Assembly (NCBI GenBank): GCA_021292165.1
Contig: CM037880.1
Coordinates: forward strand, 210,194,942-210,258,941
Reading direction: 5' to 3'
Length of the DNA: 64,000 bases
Source of the DNA: Shinisaurus crocodilurus
Lineage: Eukaryota; Chordata; Lepidosauria; Squamata; Shinisauridae
Below are positions 19,222-30,440 of the stretch, piece by piece. Numbering within the stretch: position 1 is the stretch's first letter; every line of letters begins with the position of its first letter. A model generated the notes under the pieces. The model worked only from the letters and a program-made list of their open reading frames with translations, had not been told where the DNA came from and made no database searches. The position numbers and the translations under genes are program-made.

Positions 19222-20103
19222 CTACGCCAGCCTTCCCCAACGTGGTCCCTGCCGTATGTTTTGGACTTCAACTTCCATCAGCCCTTGCTACCATGGCCAA
19301 TGGTCAGGACCGGTGCAAAGCAGTTTGGCGCCCTTAGGCAAAATCAGATATTTAGCACCCCCCCTTCCCACTTGAGCCCTCCCTCCCTCCAGCTCCCTTG
19401 GAGCTTACTTTGGAGTAGACCTGTACGGTTAAGCACAGCTGGAGGCAAAGCGAGGCACCCCAGTCTGATCCGGAGCCGTTTTGGAGCGTGGGTGAAGGAG
19501 GGAGGGCGAAAGGAAGGAAGGAAGGAAGAGGGGGGAGGCGGCGAAAGAAGGGCGGAAAGGAAGAGGAAAGCAGCGCACGTGTGCACGAAAGAGAAAGGAA
19601 ACCACAGAAAGATTATTTTAAAAAAAGATTAATGGGGGGAAGAGGGGGGAGAGAGACTGATGAAAAAGGAAAGAAAGACAGAAAGAAAGAGGAACACAAA
19701 ATGAACTGAAGTAGACCATTGGAGAAGGGGAAAAGACAAAACAGATTAAGAGGAAAGAAGAAAAATTAGACTGGCTGGAAGGAAGGGGGGATTTTGCCCA
19801 CCAGCCTCCCATCGTTGGCCCCTGCCAGCCTCCGCCTCCTCCAGCCTGTCACCTCGTTTGATGCTGGATGTGAGGAGGAGCCTGCCTGAAGCTTCAGCGG
19901 CGCCAGCTTGGAGACGGAGGCCTGAGGTGGAGGAGAGAGAGGGAGGGGCACGCTTCTTTCGCTTCCCTTTCCCTGCGTTTCTGGTGCCCCCATTTAGCCT
20001 GGCACTCTAGGCAGCCGCCTAGTTCGCCTAATGTTAGCACCGGCCCTGCCAATGGTCAGGAATGATGGGAGTAGTCCAAAGACATCTTGAAGGTTGTGGA
20101 AGG
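19222..20103. mobile_element. Foldback MITE interrupted by a hAT element
   Basis: Left arm 19222-19304 (ccagccttccccaacgtggt, atgttttggacttcaacttc) and right arm 20049-20103 (gggagtagtccaaagacatc, ttgaaggttgtggaagg) are complementary halves of a palindromic element. Its centre holds the hAT element 19305-20048. Related in layout to the CAGTGTTC MITEs but distinct in sequence. Confidence 0.65.
19305..20048. mobile_element. Non-autonomous hAT element (CAGGGCCGG ends), 744 bp
   Basis: Ends CAGGACCGGTGCAAAGCAG and TTAGCACCGGCCCTG. The flanking octamer ccaatggt is exactly duplicated (19297-19304, 20049-20056), so hAT superfamily. Subterminal blocks (gatatttagc, ccttcccacttgagccctcc) match the 26295-26876 element. 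The interior is purine-rich (gaaggaaggaag, agagagaggg) with no transposase. Confidence 0.88.
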
Positions 20104-20865
20104 CCTTATGTATTCACACTATTATGGAAAGTGCAGAGTCTTCTGTGACATCAGACTGTATCATCGTTATTACTTTCCTTGGCTAGGATAAGGATTCAGG
20201 CACAGTGAATTAACTGACCATTGGCTCCTTAAGTACCTCCCAGCCAGCAGTCTCCCTCTGTATTGGATGGGCTCTATTGGAAGAATGGTGAGGAGCAGGT
20301 TATTAAGGCTCAACAGGTACTGTGGTGAACTTTCCCAGGGTCCAAAAAAGCCAGGATAGTTTCTCGGGGTCATGTCAATGCCTTATGGCCTTCAGCTTGT
20401 TAGGAAGAGCACCAGAGATAATTGCCTTGAAGCTACTTTCTCCAATTACATTCCTCAGAGAAGGGCTGCTTTTGCTGTGAGAACCGAAATTGTTCACTTT
20501 ACTGAAGCAACTTTGTCCCCCCCCCATCTCTCAGGATGGGGGGTAGTTTGTGGCTAACTGACAGCCTCTGAAACAGAGGAAGGAACTTTATAAAATCCAT
20601 GGCAAGAGGCATTACCTTTTGTTCTTGGCTTGGGGAGATGAATTGATGCATCACTTGCCCAGGCAACTTTGGAGGTCCAATGGAGCATCCCCTGGTTTAT
20701 TCAGGGAACCAATAGAGCCACAGATAAGGGGAGTGTAAGCTTTCTTTTGTTTGTTTCTATTCTGCATCAATATTTCCTCCGTGTATTCAATAAACTGTAT
20801 ATCATCTTTGACACAAGTGGCTTTGTTTCAGCCTGAGTACCCTCAGATCTGAAGTGCCTTGGCTG
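20104..20865. repeat. Possible LTR-like stretch
   Basis: A roughly 70-bp block at 20488-20560 (attgttcactttactgaagc, ccatctctcaggatgggggg) recurs at 22377-22445. TTCAATAAACTGTATATC at 20788-20805 resembles an LTR polyadenylation region. No termini or coding sequence found. Confidence 0.3.
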
Positions 20866-21060
20866 GAAAAAATTTTTTGCATACTAGCATGCATGTATTA
20901 ACAGAAATATACATGAAAATGTGCACAATTTTTCATGCAAACTTAACAACAACAACAAAAAAAGCTAAATATTCAAGGTGGACCAAACTTAAGATTGGAA
21001 AAATAGGACCAAACCAAATTGGACAGATCTGTGCCTCCATAATCAAGGGTCGACAGTCAA
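20866..21060. repeat. Family C fragment
   Basis: Contains catgcatgtattaacagaaa, aatgtgcacaatttttcatg and an (AAC)n stretch as in the 51413-51718 part of the best family C copy. Confidence 0.4.
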
Positions 21061-21289
21061 CACTCGGCTAGCTTCAGTGGCTTACATTTCATAGGGAAGC
21101 CATTTTGATAGGATTCCATGTGCAATTGTAGCTTATGCTGTGAACCAAACACCGAGGAGAAATTCGAAGTAAGCTGCAGTGATACAGTGCAGCAAAATGT
21201 CAATCACTCCTTTCAGGAAGTTCCGTTCCCACCTTCCGACTAACAAAAACGAGCCAATTGTCAGAGTATAGTTGGAGAGAAGTGTGGAT

Positions 21290-21980
21290 AGAGAGATGTG
21301 GAGATGCATACTTTCTGGGGGGAAAGTATGCACAAAAATATGCATGGATTGTAATGTGAAAAGAAACTTAAGATACTCGCAATCTGATATGGCCTTGTGT
21401 CAGAATTAGCTTTGAGATGGAATTTGGAGAACTTCAGCAAGCTTGAATTTTGCCAATATGATGAGTATTGGCAAAATTCAAGCAGAAGGTGGGAACATTG
21501 ATGAACAGAATCCAATTCAATACCCAGAAAAACCAAGGAATCAGAGAATCCCTAAGTTTTTTTCCTGGGCAAGTGAGGCTGGGCACCCAACTTGTCAGCT
21601 AAGGCCTGGAACTGGTACATTGGTTAGAATTTTGGGGACCGGCAAACAGAAAATCATCCAGGTAATGGACGACCTCCTTCCCCCCACACATACACATGTA
21701 AAATTCTCCCCGCCCACAGCTACACCTGGAAGGGAATTCTTCTGCCATTGATTAAAGTGTACTTGTGCACATTTTTCAAAAGCATGCATTTTTTCATGCA
21801 CATTTTTCAAATGTATGCTGTTAAGCACATTTTTTTTTGTCCGTGAATGACATTGCAAGCTCAGAAATGTATGCACTTCAATCACAGTTTTTGTCTGAGT
21901 TTGTGTTCAATCCGGAAGGTGCAAACTGGGTAAATCTTGATAACAAATAAACTTAAACAAATTTATCATACAGCTCTAGG
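21290..21980. repeat. Family C repeat, rearranged
   Basis: Contains gcaatctgatatggccttgt and tttggagaacttcagcaagc (21380-21443), as in 55187-55250, followed by an inverted repeat of ttgaattttgccaatat with atattggcaaaattcaa around 21462. Further right are the catgcacatttttcaaatgt and ttgtctgagtttgtg blocks found at 29500-29700. So one old element with internal rearrangement. Confidence 0.5.
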
Positions 21981-22573
21981 TATGTTATTTTGGTAAACCC
22001 CATCATCTTCAAACTGTTTGTTTTCCTTTGTACAACCTGTTGTCAATAAACCCCACTATTCTTCTAGTTCATTCTCTGTTGCTGTGGCTTCAAATAGAAG
22101 GTCTCAGCCAAACTCTTTCTAGGGAAGTCTGTTACAAATTTTGAGTCTGTGTGTCTGGCCAGTCCTTGCTTAGGTTTTCATAATCATTAACATTAGCTAC
22201 CAATTGGTTTGAGAATGTCAAACTCTTTTCAGGGACCAATACCCAATAGTTGTGGAATTCTGTGGAATTACTGCTGTGGTGGGGCACAGGTTGAGATTGT
22301 GTGCAACCAGGGCCTATCTATTACTTTTGCTGGTGATTTGAAGTAAAAATACTGGGGACAGTCATTTTCACAGGTATTGTTCACTTTACTGAAGCAACTT
22401 TGTCCCCTGCCCCCATCTCTCAGGATGGGGGGTAGTTTTTGGCTCAGTGACTGATTATTAATAATAGTAGTAGTAGTAGTAGTAACTGTGGTCCATAGGT
22501 ATCACACAGTTGGATGATCCCCAAGACCATGACTAAAAGAACAATACAGTACAATGCAGAAGGTACTGATGCC
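21981..22573. other. Unassigned, with an LTR-like block and (TAG)n
   Basis: Has TGTCAATAAACCCCACTATT near 22041, a copy of the 20488 block at 22377-22445, and (TAG)n at 22464-22484. No gene. Confidence 0.35.
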
Positions 22574-22812
22574 AATGAGCCAGTGTGGCGTAGTGGTTAG
22601 GGTGTTGGACTAGGACTCGGGAGATCTGGGTTCTAATCCCCACTCGGCCATGAAACTCACTGGGTGACTTTGGGCCAGTCACTGACTCTCAGCCTAACCT
22701 ACCTCACAGGGTTGTTGTGAGGATAAAATGGAGAGGAGGATGTAAGCCGCCTTGGGTTCCTTGCAGGAAAAAAGGCGGGGTATAAATATAATAAATAAAT
22801 AAATAAAATAAA
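22574..22812 (+). mobile_element. tRNA-derived SINE (GCCAGTGTGGCG head), copy 3, complete
   Basis: Reads gagccagtgtggcgtagtgg (A-box-like), ctgggttctaatcccc (B-box-like), then tgactttgggccagtcactg, gaggataaaatggagaggag, ccgccttgggttccttgcag, aaaaggcggggtataa and an AATAAATAAATAA tail. One of the most intact copies. Confidence 0.9.
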
Positions 22813-23404
22813 AATGTCCACCAAAATTGCTGTTAAACATATCCAGAGTTATCCGTCTGGAAGCAAAGGCATATAGTTTTCCTCCTCCTTCCCTTGAATT
22901 CCTTTGCCAGTGGTAACAAACCAGAAGTTCAAATGCTCTGAGGGTTTCTTGAAATGAAATAACCATTCCTGTGAACATAGCCAGACACAGTACATGTTTA
23001 TCACATTCCACAAAGCAACCATGCTCTAACTCAATGGGAACCCATAATAGACAACTCGCAACTCAATAGAACTCCATAGAGACCCACCATGGCTCCTTAG
23101 AACCAAAAGCCATCCTACAGCTTCATAGGGCAGACACCATGCAGCTTCACAGTGTCTCTTGGATCAATTTTTAATAGTACAGCCATACTCGCTCTCGCTG
23201 TGTAATCTTTCAGTGTTTTGTTTAGTCATGTGCAAAACTCACATAAAGAATTTCATCAGTAGTTCAGTTTCCCATGCCTTAAGTAACGGATTTCATACCT
23301 ATATCCAAGGTTATCCACCCAACTTGTTTGTGATTTTGTTTATTTGTTTATTTAGTGTTTTACTTTCCCATTGTTAACTGCACTTCTTGACATGCATTTT
23401 CAAT

Positions 23405-23408
<4 letters not shown>
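22813..23408. other. Unassigned sequence
   Basis: Nothing recognised; the 105-codon minus frame at 22694-23011 runs through the SINE and is not a gene. Confidence 0.4.

Positions 23409-23440
<32 letters not shown>
23409..23440. repeat. (CT)n microsatellite
   Basis: About 15 CT units directly after an AATAAAACT sequence. Confidence 0.93.
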
Positions 23441-23444
<4 letters not shown>

Positions 23445-24199
23445 ATATATATAGAAATGTATCAGGCCCTGTATGTATTCTCATACTTTGCTGTTTTCTC
23501 CTGGATGTTGGATGTTGCCATGCATGTGAATCATGGGCTAACTAGTCTTAAGCTGCATTAGATATGAGAAGAACCACTACACTCAAATCCAAAAAATGTT
23601 GCTGGTGAATAGAATTGAAGGTCCTACTCCCAGGCTGCTTTGGGCAGCCTCTCATCTGCAGCGTGGCCTCTGACTCACACCTTGGCACACTGGAGGCCTT
23701 GTAGCAGATGAGAGGATATCTAGCATGTTAGGTCTGTTGGCCCATGGTAGGCCTTCGTTTGTCAGTTATGATGAGGCCATCAGTATTTCAATGGGGCAGA
23801 AATATTCCCTGTCCACAAAACACTTGAGGCATCTAAAAATTGGAGATGGGGAACCATCGCCAATGGTAGCCTAAACTATGCTGGACCCACCTTGCTCCTT
23901 GGTATACCCACTGTAATCTGCATTTCTGTGCCCATCCCTAGCTATTCAAACTTCATTCTCATTGTCAAGAGGAAGAAGCATAGAAATGTAAGAGAATGGC
24001 CAGAATCGAATGGATATATTGCGAATCTCCAAAGGTTCTTTCTACTGGTATGGCTTCCACAGAGCAGTTACGGAAGCAGTAGCTGCCTCTCCAGATTTGG
24101 GTATGCCCCCAACTCCATACACCATGAAATTATGAGAATCAAGCTGCTTATCTATGACGACCACTTGTTCCTACGGTATATCTTTTCCCTGCCCTTGGT
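23441..24199. other. Unassigned sequence
   Basis: No repeat recognised. The frame 23892-24212 (+, 106 codons) has no domain. Confidence 0.35.
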
Positions 24200-24380
24200 G
24201 GGCTCATTTTAAAAGACGCAGCACAGCACTAGACTGGCAAATATAAAATAAATAGTGCCTACAGAATTTACTTTGCAAAGTGTTTGGAAACCTAATTTGT
24301 AATATGGTGCATGCTGCCAATGCAACGTTAATAATTGCTCCTGCTCAGAATACAATCACACTATGCCAGTGTTAAGGTCC
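24200..24380. other. Repeat-free stretch, candidate conserved non-coding DNA
   Basis: Moderate AT content, no match to any repeat family in the window, with tttgcaaag and gcaacgttaataattgctcc. Offered only as a candidate. Confidence 0.2.
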
Positions 24381-25994
24381 CCTCCATTATTTGATTTGTT
24401 GAATGAACATTGAGAGAGAGAAAATGTCGAATTGGGCACTTTAAGAGACACCTATACATCCTTCCCTTTCCATGAAGTGACTTTTGCTAATCAAACACAC
24501 AGTGTTGGTGTTATCTTTGAGCAGAGTGTGTGCGAGTTGGGAGATTTATAATCCTGTGTCTGTGTGCTAGCAGAGGCCTGAAATTCCACACACAGATCTT
24601 CCAGATCTCAGCTCCCCCCTTTTCGCAGCGTGCAGCGTGTTGTGCCAGCAAGACCAGACCAGCCTGCCTGTAATCCAACTTGCTTCCAGCTTCCCCGTTG
24701 CAGATTAATCCATGGAGTCAGGAAACACTCTGGAACACCACAGGTCTAATTCTACCTGTTATTTACTTAGCAAGTAAAGTTCTACAGAGTATACATTTCC
24801 TAGTTACATTCCATGTACACAGTATAAATGCATAGCAAGCATTACATCCAGTGGAGTAAGTTGAGCTTCACTCCACCTCAGCAAAGGCATTACATTGTTG
24901 CAGTGACAAAAGTCCAGCAAGAAGAACAAAGGAGAAGAGAGAAAGCAGTCCTGCCTCTCTCTAAGATGGCTTCAGACAGAAAACAAGTTAGCACGTCATC
25001 AGAACACACAAACCATGTGACTAGCTCATATTGCTCTCAGATTTCAGGTTCCCATGCGAAAAACACGGGAATCTAGAAAGACATAACAAACTTGTTTACA
25101 GCCATTCTGTCCCTTCCATGTGTAAACAGTGTGCTACAGCTGGTGAAGTGATACATATCACAACACATACAGTAGAATGGTCATATCAGCATCAAATTAG
25201 CCATTGGATCCCCTGATCATATGCAAATGGTAATTAAGGTTAACTCATTAAACTTAATTAAACTATATGCATGAACATTAATGAGGCAATGTCCTAGACT
25301 GGTTGCAATGTGTCTAATACATCTACATATCAACGTGTTTTCAGCAATTCCCAGGTTAATATGACCGGCAAGGTGAACTAATGGTATTATTAGAGATGAG
25401 TGAATTTCCTCCCATTCTTCCTTTATTGTTCCATGGGTTCACTATGTCCCATTCCTCCTGAATTCCACTTTAACTAGAGGAAAATGCAGCATAAATTCTG
25501 GAATTGGAGCATGCACAGTTTGTGGTAGTGTTCATTTCCTTCATTTCATCTGGACTCGTTTCCCCTCCTCCGCTATGTTACCAATGTTCAAGCACGGGTG
25601 GTGGTGGTGGTGGTGCAGAAATCTTGAGAGGATTGTGCATCCAGCTTATTTATGTGGTGCTTTCTTGATCACGTGTTCTCCTGTGCGTGGGCCAACTTAC
25701 CCTGAGTGAATTCGTCACTTACATGGAAAGTTATATGAAAAATCTCACTTTGTGTATATGAGGCTTTGCACGTGTGCATCTTGGGAGCTGTAGTGCAGCA
25801 GCCTGATACCATGTCCCACCATGTCATGTGGCCCCTTTCCGATTGGTTGTTGCTTTCAGGTAGGACAGCCTGTGGGATGATGCCATGTGATGTTTACTCA
25901 TTGTCGTCGATCACCGGTATGAAGATGGGCCTGCAGAGTCCTCCTCCCCAGAGCCAGAGCATGGCAGCAATAAGAATGAGGGAAGCAGCTAGTG
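24381..25994. other. Unassigned sequence
   Basis: Includes (GGT)n at about 25598-25614 and an AT-rich block at 25215-25330 with ATGCAAAT and TTAATTA motifs. Parts (24700-25080) have an LTR-like texture but no termini were found. Confidence 0.35.
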
Positions 25995-26134
25995 CAGGGC
26001 TCTCCAACCTTGGGTCCCCAGATGTTTTTGGCCTACAACTCCCAGCATGCCCCAGCCAGCTACGCTACGCTGGCTGGGGCATGCTGGGAGTTGTAGGCCA
26101 AAAACATCTGGGGACCCAAGGTTGGAGAACACTG
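25995..26134. mobile_element. Small hAT MITE (CAGTGTTC ends), copy 2
   Basis: 140-bp palindrome with ctacaactcccagcatgccc and cagccagctacgctacgctg at the centre. Ends CAGGGCTCTCC and GGAGAACACTG. Octamers agctagtg (25987-25994) and agctagta (26135-26142) match 7 of 8, TA at positions 4-5. Confidence 0.88.
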
Positions 26135-26294
26135 AGCTAGTAAGACTGCTTCAAGGAAGACTGTGGGTAGGGCCCAAGTGATCAGATGACTGAAAATTGA
26201 AGTGATCAGATGACCATTGGTCCATCTAGCCCAGTATTGTCGACACTGACTGGCAGCGGCTCTCCAGGATTTCAGGCAGGATTCTTTCCTAGCC

Positions 26295-26876
26295 CAGGGC
26301 CGGTGCAAGGCAGTTTGGTGCCCTAGGCAAGATCAGATATTTAGCGCCCCCCCTTCCCACTTGAGCCCTCCCTCCCTCCAGCCCTATGCCCATTATGAAA
26401 TAAAAGTCAATTGGCAAAACCTAAAGAAATTATTATCATAAACATTGACAAACATACATAAATACAGTTTGATGTAGTACCAATTTGCTATATAGAAAAA
26501 TTCCTGGTGAAGTGTGACAGAAACTACATTTAATGTTTAAAACTTCATTTTCCTTGCCTTTTTCTTGGCAAAGGGCAAACCATTTCTTCAATGTTAAGAA
26601 GATGCTAACTGAGATCAATGAATTGGTTGCCAAGCCATTCCTCTAGTTTCCTGCATTGAACAGGGGGATGCTCCTTGTAGGCCCCTTCCAACTCTATGAA
26701 TCTATCTATCTAACAGGGCCGGTGCAAGGCAGTTTGGTGCCCTAGGCAAGATCAGATATTTAGCGCCCCTCTTTCCACTTGAGCCCTCCCTCCCTCCAGC
26801 CCTATGCTCCTGGCGCCCCCTTTAGCCCGGCGCCCTAGGCAGCCACCTAGTTGGCCTAATGGTAGCACCGGCCCTG
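26295..26876. mobile_element. Non-autonomous hAT (CAGGGCCGG ends) with internal partial duplication
   Basis: Ends CAGGGCCGGTGCAAGG and AGCACCGGCCCTG. The octamer tcctagcc is exactly duplicated (26287-26294, 26877-26884), TA at positions 4-5. The first 93 bp (26295-26387) recur at 26715-26807, separated by 327 bp of other sequence that includes a 5S-SINE/CR1-type tail. So this is either an internal duplication or one copy landing next to another. Confidence 0.82.
26637..26712 (+). mobile_element. CR1-like tail of a 5S-type SINE, truncated
   Basis: Reads cctctagtttcctgcattga, acaggggg, gtaggccccttccaactcta and (TCTA)n. The ctagtttcctgcattga junction block is the one following the 5S part at 1160-1348 and 16172-16350, so this is a 5'-truncated member of that family. 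Confidence 0.65.
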
Positions 26877-26959
26877 TCCTAGCCCTTCCTAGATATGCCA
26901 GGGATTGACCCTGGGACCTTCTGCATACAAAGCGTGTGCTCTATCACACTGAGCTATTT

Positions 26960-27097
26960 ATTGTTGGCACTGTCTGGCAGCAGCTCTCCAGGGTTTCAGG
27001 CAGGATTCTTTCCAGCCCTACCTGGGATGTCGAAGGTTGAACCTGAGACCATCCCCATGCAAAGCATGTGCTCTGCCACTGAGCCATGGGCCCTCCC
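26960..27097 (-). mobile_element. tRNA-derived SINE (CAGTATTGTC type), copy
   Basis: Minus strand: ggcccatggctcagtggcag (A-box region), agcacatgctttgcatgggg, ctcaggttcaaccttcgaca (B-box GGTTCAACC), then aaagaatcctgcctgaaacc and ctggagagctgctgccagac. The 3' end is lost. Confidence 0.8.
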
Positions 27098-27405
27098 TTT
27101 AGCCTCAGAGCTCCATTTGTTGGGCATGCATGAAAGGACGCTCTCCTCTGTTGCTCCCGGAATGCACCCCCTTTATTGTTTCAAATTGCTGTGCACTGCC
27201 TGCATGGCTTCTTCTCTTCCCCCACTCCTGCATAGCTAAGGTTGGGGAGAATTTTGCATGTGGGGGGGGGAAGGTGAGTCGAGGGGCCATCAGCATGCCT
27301 ATCATGCTTTCATGAGGGCCTTTGGGGGGGCAGTCATCAGGAATGATATCCCAGTGGCCCTACCCTCATCCTCTTTCGTCTGCCACTCCTTCCCTCCCTT
27401 TTAGC
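27098..27405. other. Unassigned sequence
   Basis: Nothing recognised; a G run at about 27263-27270. Confidence 0.4.
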
Positions 27406-27965
27406 AGTGTGTGGGCTCTGCTGGTTAGGGGGCCAAGTGGGAATTTTGGATCATTGCCTCGATTGGCTGTATGGGGCAATGTGCATGTTTTGCCTACTCT
27501 ACACTGTGATGCAGTGGTCGGGGTTAATTTTCAATTGGCTGTTTTTGTTTGGTTCAATTTGGTCACATTTGGCAGGGAATATTCAGTGGGGGTAGGGTTG
27601 GTGAGCATCCGATGGCACCTTCGAGGTGATTGGTGACTCCCAAGGCTCTCTGCTCTGGGTTTTGCAGCCCAGTGGGGAGACACAGATTGCCTTTGAGGCT
27701 GACTCACCTCGCCCGCTCGGAGTTTTGTGGCTCCATGAGGAGGTGACAGGGGAAGGCCTCCCAACACCGGTACTGGTGTATAACTGAGGGGTGGCGATTT
27801 TACAGGCTCCGCCCCTCGGGGATGGATGCATTGCCCTAAAACATCTACTAGCAAAGGGTCGGTATAGCCAGGGACCTGCACTTCTTTCCCTCCACAGATC
27901 TTGATTATTCAATAAATGTGGCCCTAATTAGTACCGTAACTCATTATTTCCACCCTTTACACATG
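27406..27965 (+). repeat. LTR-like repeat, second copy
   Basis: Collinear with 1-935 minus its X insertion: ggttcaatttggtcacattt, ggtgagcatccgatggcacc, aaggcctcccaacacc, then TTCAATAAATGTGGCCCTA. Starts near a TG and ends near ttacaca, but no TSD is evident. No open frame. Confidence 0.35.
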
Positions 27966-28869
27966 CAATTAGAAAATATGTCAGTGTATAAATGTTGTCG
28001 TTGTTGATGATGGTGAAGATGAAATCAATTCTACATCTAGTAACAAACAATACCTAACCCTGTAAGTGTATCTGTTCTGACTTCGATCTTGGCCAAACCA
28101 TCTATTTCCAGTCTGGCCAAACTCATTCCAGCTAAAGAAAAAGAGACAAACATTATACTTTTCTTTCCTCACACAGCACAGCAGGCTTTCCGGGATGTGT
28201 TACTGTGATGCGGTTGCTAACACAATGACAGTTGCTGCACTACCAATTGTTTAGGGGAAACTTGCTCATTAGTTATACCTGGTTCAATTTCTATCTTCAG
28301 GAACTTCATATGAGTGCATTTAATATTCAGCCTTTCGATTTTCTTTTTTCAGTTCATTAATTTGAACAGTAATCTCATCCTTTTCAGCACGGAGACACTA
28401 TTGTGCACTGTCTGGGTAAAATAGTCTACTGACAAATCCAATAAAGTCATTTTCCCTTACTCCAGCTATTTCACTTATAAAGCACACATTACCTTAACCT
28501 TCAATATGCTAAGATGGACCTGCTGTGCATGAGGGCAGAACCTTCTGTGAATAATATGGACTGCACTTTTACATTTTCCCAAATATATTTTCATTTTGTT
28601 ACAAGACGTCATGGCTCAACCCTTGCCTAGCCAAACTTCAAGTGGAATCCAAGCAGGATCCCCAGTTCCCAACAGGGCAGAAACATTTCCACAGGGACCC
28701 TGGACCCACCAAGCTCAGCTTGTCTGCACATGTTCAGAATAGACCATAGAATCTGTTCCAGATTCTGCAGTCCACTCCAGAGTTCGGGGCAACACAGAAA
28801 TCGAAAACTCCTTCAGGACTTCCGGGATTTTCCCATGGGGTAACACGTGGCAGAATCTAGCCAAATATT
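27966..28869. other. Unassigned sequence
   Basis: No feature recognised over about 0.9 kb; moderately AT-rich, no simple repeats. Confidence 0.4.
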
Positions 28870-29725
28870 GGTGACTTTGAGGGACTTAAGCTTGCCGACA
28901 TTCTCCAAATTCCATCTTGAAGCTTGTTCTGACTCGAGTCCATATCAGATTGCAAGCTTTGTTGTTGTTGTTATTTTTCTTTTCCCATGAAAATCTGTCC
29001 ATATTTTCATGCATATTTTTTTTAGGGATGTAAATCGAACAGGGAGCTTACCTGCTTGGGGGAGGGCTGCTCTGGAGCACCCCCCACCCGCTCGCGCCAC
29101 CAGGGAACAGGAAGTGACGCGATGGGGAACACTTCTGGTTCCCTGGTTCCCTGGTGCTGCGTTTTTAGAGTAGAAACCAGGGCAACCCAGATTAAAATGG
29201 CTGCGAATAGCAAATCGCGGCCGTTTCAAGCTGGGTTGCGCTGGTTTTTACGCTAAGAACACAGCGCCAGAGAACCGGAAAAACACACGCCGGGGACCAG
29301 AAGCTCCTTTCCCCGGCGCGTCTTTTGAGCGAGAGGCGGCCAGGTAAGGCGTGTGAGTCTCAGGAGGGGCCGAGTGGGCCGATTTCAGCCTGCTTTCAGC
29401 CCCCCCGAGACTCACAGATACCTCTCTAGTATTTTTCCAATGGTACACATCAATTGTGCACATCATTGAAAGGTATGCATTCTTCTCCCATTGATTCAAG
29501 CGTATTTCTGCACATTTTTCAAAAGTACACATTTTTCATGTGCATTTTTCAAATGTATGCATGGTGCTGAACACTTTTCTTCCCCGCTTTTTTTTTTTTT
29601 TTTTGGTAGGTGAATCACACCGCAAGCTTGGAAACATATGGACTTTGACCACAGATTGTGTTGGAGTCCATGGTCGGTTCAGAACGTGTGAACTGGGTAA
29701 ATCCTGATTATTATTAAAATTCACT
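28870..29725. repeat. Family C repeat, split by a family A foldback
   Basis: Left part 28870-29022 holds the reverse complements of tttggagaact and gcaatctgatatggact plus (GTT)n. Right part 29429-29725 holds ggtatgcattcttctcccat, aaaagtacacatttttcatg, gcaagcttggaaacatatgg, gaactgggtaaatcctga. The same blocks flank the L2 insertion at 51413-55282. Confidence 0.6.
29023..29428. mobile_element. Foldback hAT-like element, family A, copy 4
   Basis: Ends TAGGGATG and CTCTCTA. Central palindrome: tgctgcgtttttagagtaga, accagggcaacccagattaa, aatggctgcgaatag on the left; gcaaatcgcggccgtttcaa, gctgggttgcgctggttttt, acgctaagaaca on the right. GC-rich CpG-bearing shoulders. It lies in a T-rich target inside family C, where an 8-bp TSD (attttttt / gtattttt) is plausible but not decisive. 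Confidence 0.82.
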
Positions 29726-30175
29726 GAAATGTATTTCTCATACCTCCTTGGTCACCTTTCACCCTTCCTGATTTCCACAGGACACATTTAAGTATGTGCC
29801 TATCTCTCCAAATGGAAGTTAATAGGATGAAAAGATTTGCTGTAGCTGGATTGTACTCTTGATTAACATGGTGCAAAAGACTTACATTCAACTAATTTGT
29901 GCAACCCTATGGAGATGATGCTGAGCCATGAACATACCAGAAATAAACAGGTTTGCCCATTCCCGTGACCAGATTACTTTTCTGTAGGAAATGGGTACAC
30001 CTCAGTTTACCAACTAAGTTGGTAAAAAGATGTTCCGAATTCTGGTTGCCACTGGGCCTCCAGGAGCAAGAGCGGGTCCAGTTGCATCCATACCTGCTCC
30101 TTCCCTGGGAGTGCAACCCCATGCAAAATGGGGCAACTATCAAATTGTCATACCTGGGGATGGGGTAGAATTTCA
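29726..30175. other. Unassigned sequence
   Basis: Nothing recognised; 29953-30168 (+) is an open frame without domains. Confidence 0.35.
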
Positions 30176-30440
30176 TTTCATTTCATTTCTTTTTTTTAAA
30201 TAGGAATTTACCAAAATTCTCAAAGTTCTTCATATTCGGGAGAGAAAGAACTTGAGGTTTCTTTACCCCCCCCCAAAAAAAAATGCATGTGGGAGAAAGC
30301 AAAAATCATGACAGATTTGCCCAGGATCAGCCTCAACTTGTCTGGACTGAGGAAGGAATATTTCTAACAGACCAATCTTTGCAACAGGGTTTTTGTTTTT
30401 GTTGTTGTTCTTTTTGCCAAAGTAGAAGATAATAACTCTG
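30176..30440. repeat. Family D-like repeat
   Basis: Begins with catttcatttcatttc units and contains ggaatttaccaaaattctca and gaacttgaggtttcttt, matching the D copy at 39611-39745. Diverged. Confidence 0.35.

Larger units (their letters stand above)
26214..26960 (-). mobile_element. tRNA-derived SINE (CAGTATTGTC type), split by hAT
   Basis: The 3' part 26214-26294 (ccattggtccatctagccca, tggcagcggctctccagg) and 5' part 26877-26960 (gccagggattgaccctggga, ccttctgcatac) flank the hAT element 26295-26876. Minus-strand B-box-like motif GGTCAATCCC. The order matches the uninterrupted copy next door at 26960-27097. Confidence 0.75.

Noticed and set aside
19144..19632. 162-codon frame with a Lys/Arg/Gly-rich end
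   Set aside because: Its second half is the purine-rich interior of the hAT element 19305-20048; the first half is a foldback MITE arm.
22577..22640. tRNA gene
   Set aside because: A- and B-box-like motifs are present but no acceptor stem or cloverleaf can be drawn; it is the head of a multi-copy SINE.
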